Part shown: in pieces, positions 22,809 to 35,332 of the stretch
Layout: the number at the start of each line of letters is the position of its first letter
How positions within the stretch are numbered: the stretch's first letter is position 1
Assembly (NCBI GenBank): GCA_003952965.2
Contig: CM025853.1
Coordinates: forward strand, 2,510,271-2,574,270
Direction: 5' to 3'
Length of the DNA stretch: 64,000 nucleotides
DNA from: Morella rubra
Taxonomy: Eukaryota > Streptophyta > Magnoliopsida > Fagales > Myricaceae
Program-made: the position numbers and the translations under genes
Notes under the pieces: generated by a model
Told to the model about the DNA's origin: nothing
The model's database searches: none
Seen by the model: the letters and a program-made list of their open reading frames with translations, nothing else

Positions 22809-23298
22809 ATGGATATCACAGAGATACTCCCGAAGGAGACGTTAACCTCGATCATTTCCCTCACATCGCCTCGCGACGCCTGTAGGTTATCGACGGTCTC
22901 CAAAGCCTTCGACTCAGTCGCGGCTTCGAACTGTGTGTGGGAGAGGTTTCTGCCTCTGGATTACCAGCGGATTATTTCTGAATCAGTTTCGCCTGGGAGT
23001 CCTCAGCATCATCCCTGAATGCGTTGACCAAAAAGAAGCTTTATTTATTTCTCTCCCATAATCCTATACTCCTAGGCGACGGTATCAGGGTGAGCCAAAG
23101 ACATTACTTTTGGTGTTTCGGATTTTGGTTTTCCTGTTTTTCCTTTATGATACGATCACAGTTCATAGTAATATGTTTACCCTTTGTGATTTTGTCAATT
23201 TTATTGGACTGGGTATTTTATTTCTGCCTATTGTGCGTATAATAACTGCTAACTGCTAACTGCTACTGCGGTTGAACAGAGTTTTGCAATAGATAAAT
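22809..23298 (+). pseudogene. F-box/PP2-B gene, truncated at the duplication breakpoint (copy 1)
   Basis: Exon 1 starts MDITEILPKETLTSIISLTS and carries the F-box (DACRLSTVSKAFDSVAASN, CVWERFLP, YQRIIS). The frame ends after SPGSPQHHP. The expected continuation KKKLYLFLSHNPILLGDGIR follows in another frame, so there is a small frameshift that copy 2 shares. A donor (AGG|GTGAGC) follows. Exon 2 opens at 23280 with SFAIDK and is cut at 23298, where sequence switches to an inverted PP2-B exon. The whole PP2 domain is missing in this copy. Confidence 0.8.
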
Positions 23299-23410
23299 CA
23301 GAAATAATCCGCTGGTAAGGCGAAACCGATCAGAAATAATCCGCTGGTAATCCAGGCTGAAACCTTTCCACCACAAATTTTGAAGCCGCGACTGAGTTGA
23401 AGGCTTTGGA
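23299..23410 (-). pseudogene. Inverted PP2-B exon-1 fragment, 3' part
   Basis: The minus strand reads the middle of the F-box exon (AFNSVAASK.-like and the YQRIIS region). The block around CAGAAATAATCCGCTGGTAA is present twice, 36 bp apart (23299 and 23335). It is the continuation of 28082-28178, from which it was separated by the hAT element at 23411-28081. It begins exactly at the duplication breakpoint. Confidence 0.75.
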
Positions 23411-26400
23411 CAGTGGCGGAGCCAGGAATACAATCAATGGGGGGTAAACTCCTAAGAAAAAATGACAAAAAAATTTTTTTACTACGTAATGTAAAAAAAT
23501 GTCTTAAGAGTTAAAATATCAAAAATTAAGGACTAAAAGTAAAAAATATTGAAATACACGTACCATACTATTTGCTGATACTGAGAGGTGGCAATTGGAT
23601 CCTACGTGACTGCATCTTCTGAAAACGTTGCAAAATAGCTTCGTTCTCAATAGTTGCAAAAAAATTTCTTTCTCATGTATACCACCATACAATCATTCAG
23701 CCATTCATCTCCCATCTTATTACGCAAGTCAGTTTTGATAAACTTCATTGCAGAGAACACTCTCTCAACGGTTGCAGTCGCAACTGGTAAGACCAATGCC
23801 AACTCAATAAGCAGATAAACCAATGGATATAGAGTATGCTTTCTTGTCTCAACCATCTTCATAGCAAGACCTCTAATATCTTGAAGCCCAGAAAAAGCAT
23901 CATGACTTCTCACATCAAAAATGTAGTTTCGAAGTTGATCTCTAAGTACAACGATCAATTGCTGAAATCTTCTGGATAAAGCTCAGCAAGACGAAGTAAC
24001 TTAGCATGATCAAATGCTGAGAATGAGTCTCTTGGATCAAGACATGCTATACAAAGAAGCAACTCTGTATTTGCTTCTGTAAAACGATGATCCATTTCCT
24101 AAGCGATCAAATCAATAACTTGGCAAAACACTTCCACACGAAAATGATGCAAATAAGTAATTGTTTGCCCTCCACGCCGAGCCGACCGCGAGTTGGAATA
24201 ATGTCTTCCATATTGGGCACAGTGATAGAATTATTCACACAAAAAGTTTTGACTTCTTCCAAAAAATCATCCCATTCCTTCTCCCTCAAATCCTGCAACC
24301 GACGCTTCACAATTCCAACCAAATTCATAGCATTAACAATATCTTGATCCTTTCGTTGTAAGGCCTGTGACAATTCATTTATAATTATCATTATATTTAT
24401 CAACAAATGCATAGTGAATACATTTGAATAAAAATGAGTACTGTTTGTGATTACCTGCGACAATTCATTTGTAATTCCCAATATATTTCTCAACAAATGC
24501 ATAGTGAATACAAAGTCGAAGCTTTGAATCTTATCCAATAGACCCAGAGCCGTGGATCTTTGTTCTGTGCAAGTGCCATCCTCTCCTATGTTTTCAAGCA
24601 CATCCAACACTGTTGACCACATAGTGAAGAGACGCATTATTGTAATGTGATATGAACCCCAACGAGTATCACCTGGTCGTACAAGACTGGTTTCTTGATT
24701 TTTGCCCCTTCCACTGACAATTTCTCCCTTATCCAATAGCTCCACTGTCTTCTCATGTTGACTTTGCCGAAGAGAATCTTTCCTTTTACAAGAAGCTCCG
24801 ACTATAGTCACAATCGTCATAGTGTAAGAGAAAAAATCACAAACTTGATGTTATTCTTTGCAGTAGCCACAATAACCAATTGAAGTTGGTGAGCAAAACA
24901 ATGAATATAGGTAGCAGAAGGATTATCCCTCAAAATGAGAGACTTCAACCCATTGAACTCGCCTCGCATGTTTGATGCCCCATCATACCTTGACCTCTCA
25001 ACCTGGATATTGATAACCCATATCTTTGCAAACAAATTATCTATAGCATTCAAAGATTGGAGCAAGTGTCGGTAACATGTTCCACACCAATAAACTTTCT
25101 ATCACCTGTCCACGTTTGTTCACATATCTCAAAACCACTGCCATTTGTTCCTTCACTGAATTATCTCGAGACTCATCAACCATAAGTGAAAAATATCCGT
25201 CCCAATATCTTTAATGATGGCAAGTGTGGTCTCCGCTGCAGCAGCATTCGCCAATTCCTTCTGAATTTGTGGAGAAGTCATTTGATTGTTTCCCGGAGCA
25301 TTAAGAAGTTGCCTTAGCAACCTTTTTCAACGTAAGCTGTACCATTCTAAGAGCTCAAGAAAATTGCCCTTCCTCATTGAACTCTCAACTCGTCATGACC
25401 ACGAAAAGGTAATCCTTGCCCCAAAAGATAACGAATGCAATCTAAAACTGCTGTCAAACGAATGCGATAAGCATTCTCCACTTCCCGCCCTTGTGCGGAT
25501 AACATGTGCGACACACTTTGTCGTGATTTTGAGTGCTTCACATTTTTTCTAGCATCATTGTGAGCACTATTCACAACACCAACATGTTCACCAAAAACCT
25601 CCACTGCCTTTTTCCAGTTGTTAAATCCCGTAGCCGTAAACACATCTCCCCGGATCTTGCACCTCTAGATGGCCTAAACAGATAACACCACAAGCAATAC
25701 GCCGCATCCTTTGATACACTATATTCCAACCACTTATAATCTTTGAACCATAAGTCTCTAAAACCCCTCATTGTTTTCCCATATGGCTTCTTGGGAAAAT
25801 CATGGCCACGTGGTTGAAAAGGACCTTTGATCAAGTATTCTACGAAATTTGATCCCTAATCCCAACATCATATTCTTCGATGGGTTTACGCAACCCTGGG
25901 TCAGCAACAATATCATCTGGACTAATAGAAAGCCGAGGTCTTTTCGAACTAGTATTCGTTTCAGAACTAGTGCCCACGCTAGGAGTATAGATGACTCCAC
26001 GCTGGCTGGTTTTTTTATCAAAAACTTATCCATTATCTAAAGAAAACAAAAAAACAAAAATCATCAACCAATCAGTGGTAATAGCATTAAAGATTAAATT
26101 CTTGTTGTTCAAGACACAATAGAGCACCAACTAATCACACAAAGTATTTATATACATATATATTCTTAGTAAAACAGAACACATAAACAATGAAAAAAGT
26201 TTCCACTTTTTAGAGAAAGACAATTAAAAACAAGTTAATCTCATGTGCTATGAAAAATCAGACCTAAACAAACAAAAGAGAGATGAAAATAAGCCTTACC
26301 TCAACTTTGGATTGCGAAGAAGTCTTTGTTTTTTTCTCAGCAACCTGCGGAGAAGTCAGACATGTAAAATTAGATGATGATAGTGGCAATAAAATGATAA

Positions 26401-28081
26401 AACCAATGATTCTCTAGCAGGTAAAAGGCAAAAGAACAAACTCTATATTAAGGATTGAGTTTCTCGCTGATCTTTACTACTTCTTTGTCAGTTCTATGAT
26501 CTAAAACAAACTTAAGGCTTTATGATGAAGACACCAATCTAAGGAAGTACAAAAGCGTATCTATTAAACTAGGATCATCAATTTGATCCTCATGCCCTCC
26601 ATCTAAGTGAAAAGTAGATTGAAAGTCGCAAAATGACTAGATGATCCATTCATTAATCCAGAAAAGTTCCCTTTCCCTGAAGAAATGCTATGCTTGAAGT
26701 TCTATGCATCTTTTGAGTTATCATTGCAAAACTAGTGAATTCTGCAGTATCTTGGAGAGCATCCTCTCTCTTTTGCTTTCTCGGTTCTTTCACATTTACT
26801 AAATGCACTAACCATTGGATTCACACCTCCATTTTAATAGATTACTTAGGCAGCTTGTTCTCTTTATTCTAACCCCTAAGAATTCTTGAGCTCAATCCTT
26901 TTGATGTAAAACCAATTTCTCTGCAAGAAGCATATCCAGCCCATAGCACATTTTGAAACTCGAAGAAAAGCCACATTATACGATAACACTACACTTCTTT
27001 ATAGGTAAAAATAAATAGAAGGATTAACGAAAATCATTAGGCATCATATGTCATGTATAAGAACAGAGAGGAATGCAAACTTGAAATTATAGGCATACTT
27101 ATTATGAACAATGCATGCAAATGCTTTCATCTCTGAGAACAATAAAACTTATTATACAAAAAGTAATCGATTTTTTAAGACTTAAAAGAAAACTATATTT
27201 GCTCTCTCAGTCTGTCATGGAGAGGAAAAGGAGAAGGACTAAAGGAATAAGCTGAAATTTTTACAAAAGCCAAGATTCAAGAGTCAAGTCCCACGTTGGA
27301 TTCAAAGCAAAGAATAACTTTCAAATAAATCCCATTCTTAAATCCACCATGAAACTTTAACTCAAGGCAATTTGTCTCCCATGGATCAAAGTTTCAATTA
27401 CAATTTACAAGTACCTGCGGGCTGTGAATAAAATTGCAACCACTCAATGACACCAAGGCACCAAGCAAACTAGCCAATAGTTGACCAAAAAACACAATAT
27501 CTACTCATAGAGATCTAGCCCTACAATAAATTGAACGTTTCCTAATACGCATCAATCAGAAAATTTATTTGAAGGAGCAGCAGAATGTGTCTAAAATAAA
27601 TGAAAAATCTCATGGAGATAAGAAAATAACCAAAAGAAAATGGCCAATGGCAATCTGGCGTGGAGGCTGGACCAGCACAGAGCACCGGAGGTTTGGAGGA
27701 TGCAGCAGTCGACGGTGGGGCACTGGGGCTGTCAGGTGCTGCTCTGCGACAGTGGCTAATGGGAAATCTGGTGTGGAAGAGCTAAGAGGAGAGGCTGATA
27801 GGGAGTAGCTGAGACTGGGAGAAAGAGATGCGCTGCCTGCTGCTGTCGTCGTCGCATGTGAGAGTAGAGAGGAGAGGGATGAGGGGATCAAAGGAGCTGG
27901 GCTGGGCTGCTTGGGCTTAAGGGGGGCGGGCTGAGTTATCTGGGCTGGTAAGGGGGGCGGGCTGAATTTCAATGGCCTTAAGGGGGGCGGGCCTTTAAAA
28001 AAAAAAAAATGTGCGTGTAAAAAATTTTTTTGGGGGGAGCCAACCGGGGCAATGGCCCCTGTTCGCCCCCCTCCCCCTGTG
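23411..28081. mobile_element. hAT element, TTF-finger type, with 8-bp target duplication
   Basis: The flanks are identical 8-bp copies GCTTTGGA (23403-23410 and 28082-28089) inside a PP2-B exon. The left end CAGTGGCGGAGCCAGG is a typical plant hAT terminus. The right end, reverse-complemented, is CACAGGGGGAGGGGGG, an imperfect match. The length is 4671 bp. Three AAGGGGGGCGGGC blocks at about 27920, 27951 and 27974 look like subterminal repeats. The transposase relic is on the minus strand. Positions 26040-27900 hold only the presumed 5' region and introns of that gene, with nothing else recognised. Confidence 0.85.
23647..26033 (-). pseudogene. hAT transposase relic (TTF finger, DUF4371, dimerisation region)
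   Basis: In minus-strand order, a damaged N-terminus (MDKFLIKKP) is followed by a TTF-type zinc finger region (GPFQPRGHDFPKKPYG, then WFKDYKWLEYSVSKDAAYCLWC at 25840-25670). Next come a DUF4371-like part (25643-25374), a catalytic-core stretch with RSRYDGASNMRGEFNGL and HCFAHQLQL (25065-24817), a long block at 24820-24107, and the C-terminal hAT dimerisation region (LPVATATVERVFSAMKFIK, 23958-23647). Frame changes and stops between blocks mean no active product. A segment of roughly 100 bp around 24362-24520 is imperfectly duplicated (FTMHLL..I appears twice). Confidence 0.8.
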
Positions 28082-28178
28082 GCTTTGGAGACCAGTGGCA
28101 ACCTACACGCATCGTGAGGCGTGTAAGGGTAATGATCGTGGCGAACAACTCCTTCATGAATATCATTGTGATATCGAT
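28082..28178 (-). pseudogene. Inverted PP2-B exon-1 fragment, 5' part with lost start codon
   Basis: The minus strand matches the first codons of the PP2-B gene (DIT.I..KE, then IITLT). The ATG is changed to ATC (28178-28176). The sequence before it (GGAGGGGAG leader and the TTCGCCAAGAA-like block up to about 28290) also matches the PP2-B 5' flank. It continues at 23410 across the hAT insertion. Confidence 0.7.
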
Positions 28179-28362
28179 CTCCCCTCCTTTTTCTTCTTCA
28201 TCTTCTGTCTTCTTTTTTATCTTCTTTAGTCTATTCTCTTTCCTGTTTTCAAAAAATAACTTTTTCTTCGCCAAGAACTTTCCCGCGTGCGTATGCTAAT
28301 TCTTTTTTTTTCCTAATCCCGTGTAACACCCCTCCTGCTTATTTAATAGAAATGCAACAAAA

Positions 28363-28673
28363 GTGGGCTCAGTGGCATATCAATTAGCATTGCCACCGAT
28401 TGGGACGGAATGCATAATGTGTTTCACGTCTTCTTACTAAGGAAATACATAGCAGATCCATCACATGTTATTGACTATACTCCGCTACAAATAGAAGAAA
28501 ATTTATCTTATGTTGAACAACCAGTTCAAGTGCTTGATCGTAAGGAGCATGAGTTGCGGACCAAGAAAATACCTTTGGCCAAGATCCTCTGGAGAAGCCA
28601 TGATATAAAAGAGGCATTTTGGGAGTTAGAATCTGAAATGCGAGAGAAATATCCTCATTTGTTTGATCAATGA
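28363..28673 (+). pseudogene. Gypsy integrase tail with chromodomain-like end
   Basis: The first frame gives VGSVAYQLALPP, the start of the conserved integrase C-terminal fold. After a frameshift near 28400 the text continues HNVFHVFLLRKYIADPSHVI, then LSYVEQPVQVLDRKEHELR, KIPLAKILWRSHD, and ELESEMREKYPHLF with a stop at 28671-28673. This order is typical of Ty3/gypsy chromovirus polyproteins. The catalytic integrase core, RNase H and reverse transcriptase are missing. Confidence 0.8.
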
Positions 28674-29453
28674 GGTTTTCCATTTTTTTTTCTTTTTGTC
28701 ATGTTATGACTTTAGCTCTTTTCCTTTCGCTACTATGTATTTTAGGTGCTGCCTATGTTTTTAAGGTCTGAAACATAAGAGTTTTTGACGATATTACGTG
28801 TTCAAATGAGATCTTACGTGTTCAAATGATATGTTTAGAGAGTAAGGCATTAATTATGTCATTTTGCAACAGCATTAAATGTGCCATTTTGCAACAAGTG
28901 CAATATTTGTGGAAAGGTTCATAGACAACGTGGTAAAAATTTAGCCTTGCACTTGTTATGGTTGCAATATATGTTTTTACCCCCTCCTCTCCGAATTACC
29001 CCTCTCATAGTTATCGGTTTAAGTTGATTGCTATCTATATGCACTTATGACTAGTCTAAACCTACACTAAACTATGGTTATATAGCTTTTACCATGGTTA
29101 CAAGAGTTATTTAAAAGGGATTGGAAGAGTATTTGACGTGTACTTATGCAGTGCAGTCGAAAAGAGTAAGAGAGCTTAAGACAAAAGAGAAAAGAAAAGA
29201 TAAAAAAACAGAAGTAACCGACTTCCAAAAAGGTAAAGTGGCCGTAGCGTAGGATTGGTGCGTGAATGTGTAAAGTTGATGGTTTATGTTTATTATTATG
29301 ATTATTTTGTTTTATCTATTCAGAAGATTTCATCATTCCATGTTTATGAATGTTTTCATTACATGCTCTTTCTATTTCGTATAGTATTTCATGAATTTTT
29401 TTTTTTATTGCGTTGTAGTGCCTTTTTAGGTGGTCTTTATAATTGAGTGATTG
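28674..29453. other. Noncoding part of the gypsy remnant
   Basis: There is no reading frame of note. The stretch contains a repeated CATTTTGCAACA motif (about 28860 and 28884). It ends where the duplicated sequence of copy 2 becomes visible relative to the window start. Confidence 0.4.
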
Positions 29454-30769
29454 TACTTCTTTCATTTTTGTTATTATACGTTTGTGACTAAAGAGTTGAG
29501 ATGATGTTGTAGATTTAGATCATTTAGCCTTAATCATTTAGTATTTTTATCAAGCCATTTAGTATATTTATCAAGCCACTGTGACATTTATTTGAACATT
29601 GTGGTGGTAAAGAAATTAAAACAAATTAAGCAAAGCGTGACAGTACCGCTCACTGGAGGATGTGCAACCACTGTCATAATAAGGGTGGCCTCCGAGAGGG
29701 TATGGAGCAGTGCTCTACCCATAGTGTCCGAGGAGGACTGAAATCACGGGACAGTCCTAAAAGAAAGAGGAGAGGGACGCACAACCTAACTCTAAGGGGT
29801 AAATAGAGCGTGGCGGGGGTTGGAAACTGATCATCTTAATGAGTTAGTTAAAGGAAAACATAAATGAGATTATATTACGTGACATTGTACATGTGCATGA
29901 TTTTACCATGTTATTATCATTTTATTTATTCTTTCTCTTATTGTTCTGCTAATTATTTGTTTTGGACCTTGATCCCATTCCCGACTTTACTGAGTCCTTA
30001 TGACTCACCCCTCCTTTATGTATTTGTTGTCGTACTTGTGGCTACTAACAGACCCGCATGATTATGTTCGAGATCTTCCGGACTTTTCAACATGGGGACT
30101 ACCTCCTGACAGTTAAGATCCTGGTATGGGTCTCAACCAACCTGGAAGTAGTCATTGAGCATTTCTACACCTGGACACTTGTTGAGCCGTCACCGACTCC
30201 TGAGATCATCGACTTAGACTAGGGACAATAGTTTGTTCTACTCCTTTGTAGCTGTGACCACTAGACTTTTTTTTTTGGACTGTATATATATATATAGGTC
30301 CTATGGAAGAACATGTTTAGTCCTTTTGAAGTTTGTCTCCGATTGGCCATGTGGACCTAAACGTTAGCAGTGGGTAGCTTAAAGTATCTTTTGTAATTAT
30401 GGGCCTAACCTTGTATTGTACTTTTCTATGTATCTGACTTAGTACAGGAGTTCTATATCCTAAACATATATTTCTGTTTCTTAGCTTGTATAACCTTATG
30501 CCTTCCTATGCACTTCGCTTGAAAATACTTTAACGACCCAAAATTTAAACGTCTAAATATTAAATGGGATTTAAAATTTTTATCTTCCTTGTTTTTACTT
30601 GCAAACGTATAAATCTTCTGACTGTATCCTTGAATTATTAAGTAGTCTATTACGATAAGATAGCTTAGAGGTTATTACGGCATGGGGTGTTACATCTCAT
30701 CTGTTAATTTATATACCAAATGGGGAGTTGAAACCTGGCACGTGCACATCTACAGAGCACATGAGGCAA

Positions 30770-31001
30770 GCAAAAACAGTTCAGATGACTTCCATGCTTT
30801 TTTTTTTTTTTTTTCTAGAGCACTTGAGGCAATTTCTTTATATTTGCAGATTTTATAGTTATGACCCTTAAAATGTTAACTTAATTACAGATTTAGTCCA
30901 GAATTGTTGATTTACTAGTTAAATAGTAAATCCTCCTCATTAACATTTTTCCAAAGAGAAAGAGAGATTTTTGTGAGAAAGATTATTGTGCTAATTGGTC
31001 C
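30770..31001. repeat. Half of a foldback repeat (copy 2)
   Basis: This is the duplicate of 1317-1548, left arm and loop only. Intergenic sequence without features follows to 31419. Confidence 0.55.
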
Positions 31002-31419
31002 CGCTTGTTAAAAGTTTTTAGTTGCAAGGAGAGAACTATCAAATTGCTTAGCTAAAATATCTTGTGGATTTAATTGCTTCAGATGGTCTTTCTAGAGTAA
31101 ATTAGCATGCCTACACGTATATTATTTGAGGCAACAGATTGGTGGAGTTTCTTATTGCAAATATGCATTGGCATGGGTAGTATGACCTTCTGTATCATTT
31201 TCAAATCCAAGAGACACCTTCACTGGCCGTTGAAGAAGCCTTTGGCATGATCCGTAAAATTATAGATGAAATATGCACCTGATCATTTTTCGCTTTGGCC
31301 GACCCATCTCAGTCGCTTACAAATTTTGCCGCTTCCCTTCGCAGGCTAGTTTCCTTTTCTATTGTTTTATTGGGGTAAAACAGTTTTTTACCGTGAGTTG
31401 AGGGTCACGGTTAACACAC

Positions 31420-31743
31420 GTGAGATAAATTACGTTCAAATTGACGTCCCAAATCGGTTAAAGAATGAAATCGCAATAAAAATCTAGTTAGGAGGTGATT
31501 TTGCAACGAGTGATAGTTTAGAGGGTAATTGAGAAAATTGTGATAGTTCATGGAGGTTATTGTAATTTATCTTATTCACGTGTAATGTACGTTGACGGAT
31601 TCCATTCAAATTGACGTTTGAAATTGGTTCGGGGATGAAGCCACGACAAGGACATAATTTAGAGGGGTGAGTTGCAACGATATGGCGGAGGAAGGTAAGT
31701 GAACAAAGGATGATAATTGGTGGAAAGTTATTATAATTTGCCC
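31420..31743. repeat. Tandem half-copies of a MITE family (copy 2)
   Basis: This is the duplicate of 1967-2290. The next 800 bp (31744-32542) show nothing recognisable. Confidence 0.4.
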
Positions 31744-32542
31744 TGACTCGTCTGATCTACAGGGCATAGTTGGGAGCTAGCCCACTAGCTAGACTTCTTA
31801 GATCATGACCAATGGGCGGATGAAAATTGACGAAGATGCCTGACCCAGAACTGATATGACCCACACCCAATTTTAAGAGTTTTTGAATGAATGACGAGTG
31901 AGGGCACGTAGACAACATCGTTTCCTTTTCGTATGTGGGAACCGACCAATACATCTCATGTCAAGCGTTTGAGTGATAAATTTTACTATTTGAATTATAT
32001 TTTTTTAATATAAATAATATTAAAAAATGATGATGAAGGCGTATATAATATAAAAAAAATTCTCATTCTCATATTCATATGCGATTGTGGATTTTTTGAT
32101 AACCATAATGTAAAACTAATTGGAAAGTGACGTGATAGATTGTTTTCCTTCCCTTGGTCAAGTCAAGATGATAGAGATTTAAGACCAATTGTTGGCCAGA
32201 ATTATTCTACGTCAGAAGATTCGATCACGCAGCATGCCCATGTAGACTTTTTGCATATTATAGAATCCAAGTTGTTACGTACGTAGTTAAGTTATTAACT
32301 GGGGCTCTGGTTGTTTGCAGATTCGATCATGCATGCTACTCTGTTTTTATTTAGTTTAGATAGACCGTGGGTACAATCAGAATTGTTTAGAAGAGTAGAC
32401 AAACTATTTAGAGTTGATGACACCTGTAAAGTAGATGCACAACTGGCACAGAGGGCCAGCGATTGAGTTGGGCTCCGAATTAGCTTCTTCCTTTTTGTCG
32501 GGCAGGCTCCACTCCATTGTTTTGACCCATCAAACTTAGTTT

Positions 32543-33528
32543 AATATTTGGTGAGACCCGTGGATTCCTACCCTTCCTAATTTTAGGACCACTGTTAAGC
32601 CAGGTGCATTGCTCACTCGGGGTGTTCATCATGTTAGTGATCTCATTGATCACCAGCAAGGTGGGTGGAAGGAAGTGGATATTCCCAATTATTTTGCTAA
32701 TGCTATCCTTGCCATTCCTCTGCATCATGGCAATGCCACAGATGTCCTTAAATGGACATCCGACCCAAAAGGGTATTTTCTCTGTGAAATCAGCCTTTCA
32801 GTGTACTCTAGGGACTATGGTCACTTCCAGATCACAGAATTTTGACTGGAACCATGTATGGAAGCTTAAAGTGCAACATAGGCTCTGGTTGATGCTAGGG
32901 AAAATTATGGCAGAGGCTCTTCCCCTCCGGGGTAAATTGGCCAATGCCATAGGTTGCTCCAATGCTCATCAGTGCTTATGCCCTCTTTGTGAGGAAGGGG
33001 TTGAAACGGCTTCCCATTTATTCCTGAAATGTCATGACAGTCAATATGGATGGCCCGCATCCATTTTAGATATGATGAGCATATTTATGCTTGGCGGTCA
33101 GTCCAGGATCGCTTATCAAGTACCTGCCAACCTCCTGATGATGCTTGTTTCAAAATTAATTTTGAAACTTCCACCCTGCAGAACGAATTGATTTCCTCCG
33201 CTGTTTGTCGAAATTCTATAGGCGCTATTGTCAAACTCCAAGTTGGCAGCCAGTAGGGATCTAACTCGCTGAAAGGGGAAGCCCTTGCTGCCCGCCTAGC
33301 GGTGACTATGTTTATGGAGTTGGAGTGTGAACGGGTCATAGTTGAAGGGGATGCGCAAACTTTAGTTCATTAGCTATTAGAGTCTAAGAGACAGCCGGAT
33401 TTGGTCATTGAGGAGGATGTTTTTATTCGCCAGCGCATGCTATCTCTCCCCACGTCGTCTTTTCAATGGGTGCCAAGAGAAGCTAATTTCTTAGCTAATT
33501 TTCTTGCTTGATGGTACTCTTGCGCATG
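32543..33528 (+). pseudogene. LINE relic: zinc-binding RT tail plus RNase H (copy 2)
   Basis: This is the duplicate of 3090-4075 with the same frameshifts and stops, so the decay predates the duplication. Confidence 0.75.
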
Positions 33529-35104
33529 CAACCTTGAAGGGTACTGTGTTCTTGTAGACAGGGGCGGGGCCCCGCGGCGGGGGGGGGGGGACTCACAAAT
33601 TTAATACTTTAAAAATCATACCCTTTAAAATGACAATAAATAATAAATAAATTAAAGTAAGTATCTTTTAAAATAACAACAAATGCTAATGGAATTAAAA
33701 TTTCACCAAGAGATGCAATTTATTTTATGGCCTAAATACCTGTTTTTGTTTTTATTTTGTTATTTATTTCTTCCATTTCACTTTTTTTTTAAAAAAAAAA
33801 AAATCCAATCGATTTTGCCCCCACCTTTGAAAAAATTAACATAAAGAAATTACTTACCCAACCAAGTTTCTTACGTGGCTTTACATATGACAAGTTTAAC
33901 TTAGTTTTTTTCTTTCTTTTATTTTGACTTTGTTTCGGTTTATGTAAGTTCATTCATTCTTTTTAACTTCAAATCTCTTTCGATCTCCTGTTGAGAATAT
34001 TTGTGCCTTATATATACCTTGAGAGAGAAAATCCTAGAGGATTCATGCTTCAATATTAATCAGTTTTTCTTAGTTTTCAATTATTCTGCTGTGGAACCTT
34101 CATAGTATTGAAGGTGTGCTAAAGAACAAGGTTTGTTCGTGAAAAATCCATAAAAAGGATCTCAGAGGTAGCGAGTAGGTGAGTTAATTAATTGCTTGGA
34201 AGTTAATTAACTGAGACTTATGTGGTCCAGACAGCATGGGCTGTTTTATGCCTCATTCGTGCAGGACAGGTCAGTCTATCAAATTTTCTCAGTAAATAAC
34301 TTTTATTTGGATGGTCCAGGATTGCTATTGACTTTCTAGAAAGGCAAAAATTGAATTGTTGAGATAACCTGAACGAATAAGCTTTGAAGAAAAGCATACA
34401 AATTTTACAAAGCGACCACACAGATTTCACTGACGCAATTTACTTTTTTAGCCTTCACGTCACTCACACTGACACACTTGTTGCACTTTAACTTCACAAA
34501 CACACCTCTCTTTTTCTCCTCACTTTGCTAACCACCACACTCACTGACACACACTTCTTTTACTTTTCTTTTACGTTCTTCACTCTTACTTGCACTCTTA
34601 CCACTGCACGACTCGCACACCTTTTCAGTTCACTTCTATACACACGCGACAATACTGAAGCTGCTGACTTTCTATTTATCGGAGAAAATTATGTCCACTC
34701 GTTAAGTCTGTTGGTCGTAAATTCTTGGCCTTCTAGTAAATTCTACCAGTATCTCGATTTTTTAACTAAAAAAAAAAAAAAGGGATTCTTCTAAATTTGT
34801 CAGACTTACCGCTTTTTTTAAATAAGTGCTGATATTAACACGAATGACTGCTCTTTGGAAGTCCAAACATGTACACCCCGGCAAGCGGCTGATTTCGATT
34901 CTTCCTAAACTTAGGCCGACATAGATCCAACCACAGGCGGATCCAGGGGGTGCGGTCCGGGGCGGCCGCCACCCATTAGACCGGCCAAAAAAAAATTATA
35001 TATGATTTTTTTTTTTTCAATAAAATTGTCTGGACTTTTGGGAGCCCGACTCTCGTTGGCTCAGGTCATCCAACGTTTCTCCTTTCGGGACGAAAAAACA
35101 AAAA

Positions 35105-35332
35105 GATAAATACAATATTGATCCATATGATTTACTCTAAAATTAAATAAATCTTTAAATTTAAAATACATAAAATTAGTCTAAAATTTAATATTCATCA
35201 TGGTTTTAGTTCTTTTGAGATCCTTCAAATGTAAATGATTTTAAATTTTAGAGATTAATTTTGATGAATTTTAAAATTTAAAGACTTATTTAATTTTAAA
35301 GTAAATCACGTGCATCAATATTGTATTTATTC
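35105..35332. repeat. Foldback MITE nested in the hAT element (long allele)
   Basis: This is the duplicate of 5652-5868, but its loop carries 11 extra bases (TTTGAGATCCT, 35214-35224). The arms are unchanged. Confidence 0.75.

Larger units (their letters stand above)
28322..30694 (+). mobile_element. Collapsed Ty3/gypsy retroelement spanning the copy 1/copy 2 spacer
   Basis: The element opens with TGTAACACCCC (28322) and closes with GGGGTGTTACA (30684-30694), complementary termini like those of plant chromovirus LTRs. Between them only the last part of the polyprotein survives (28363-28673), followed by 2 kb of noncoding, presumably LTR, sequence. Small direct repeats occur, for example TTACGTGTTCAAATGA at about 28794 and 28813. 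No 5-bp target duplication is legible. Most of gag-pol and one LTR are gone. Confidence 0.6.

Noticed and set aside
27569..28101. Proline/serine-rich and glycine/arginine-rich open frames at the hAT right end
   Set aside because: They come from GC-rich subterminal repeats of the hAT element and lie in its noncoding end.
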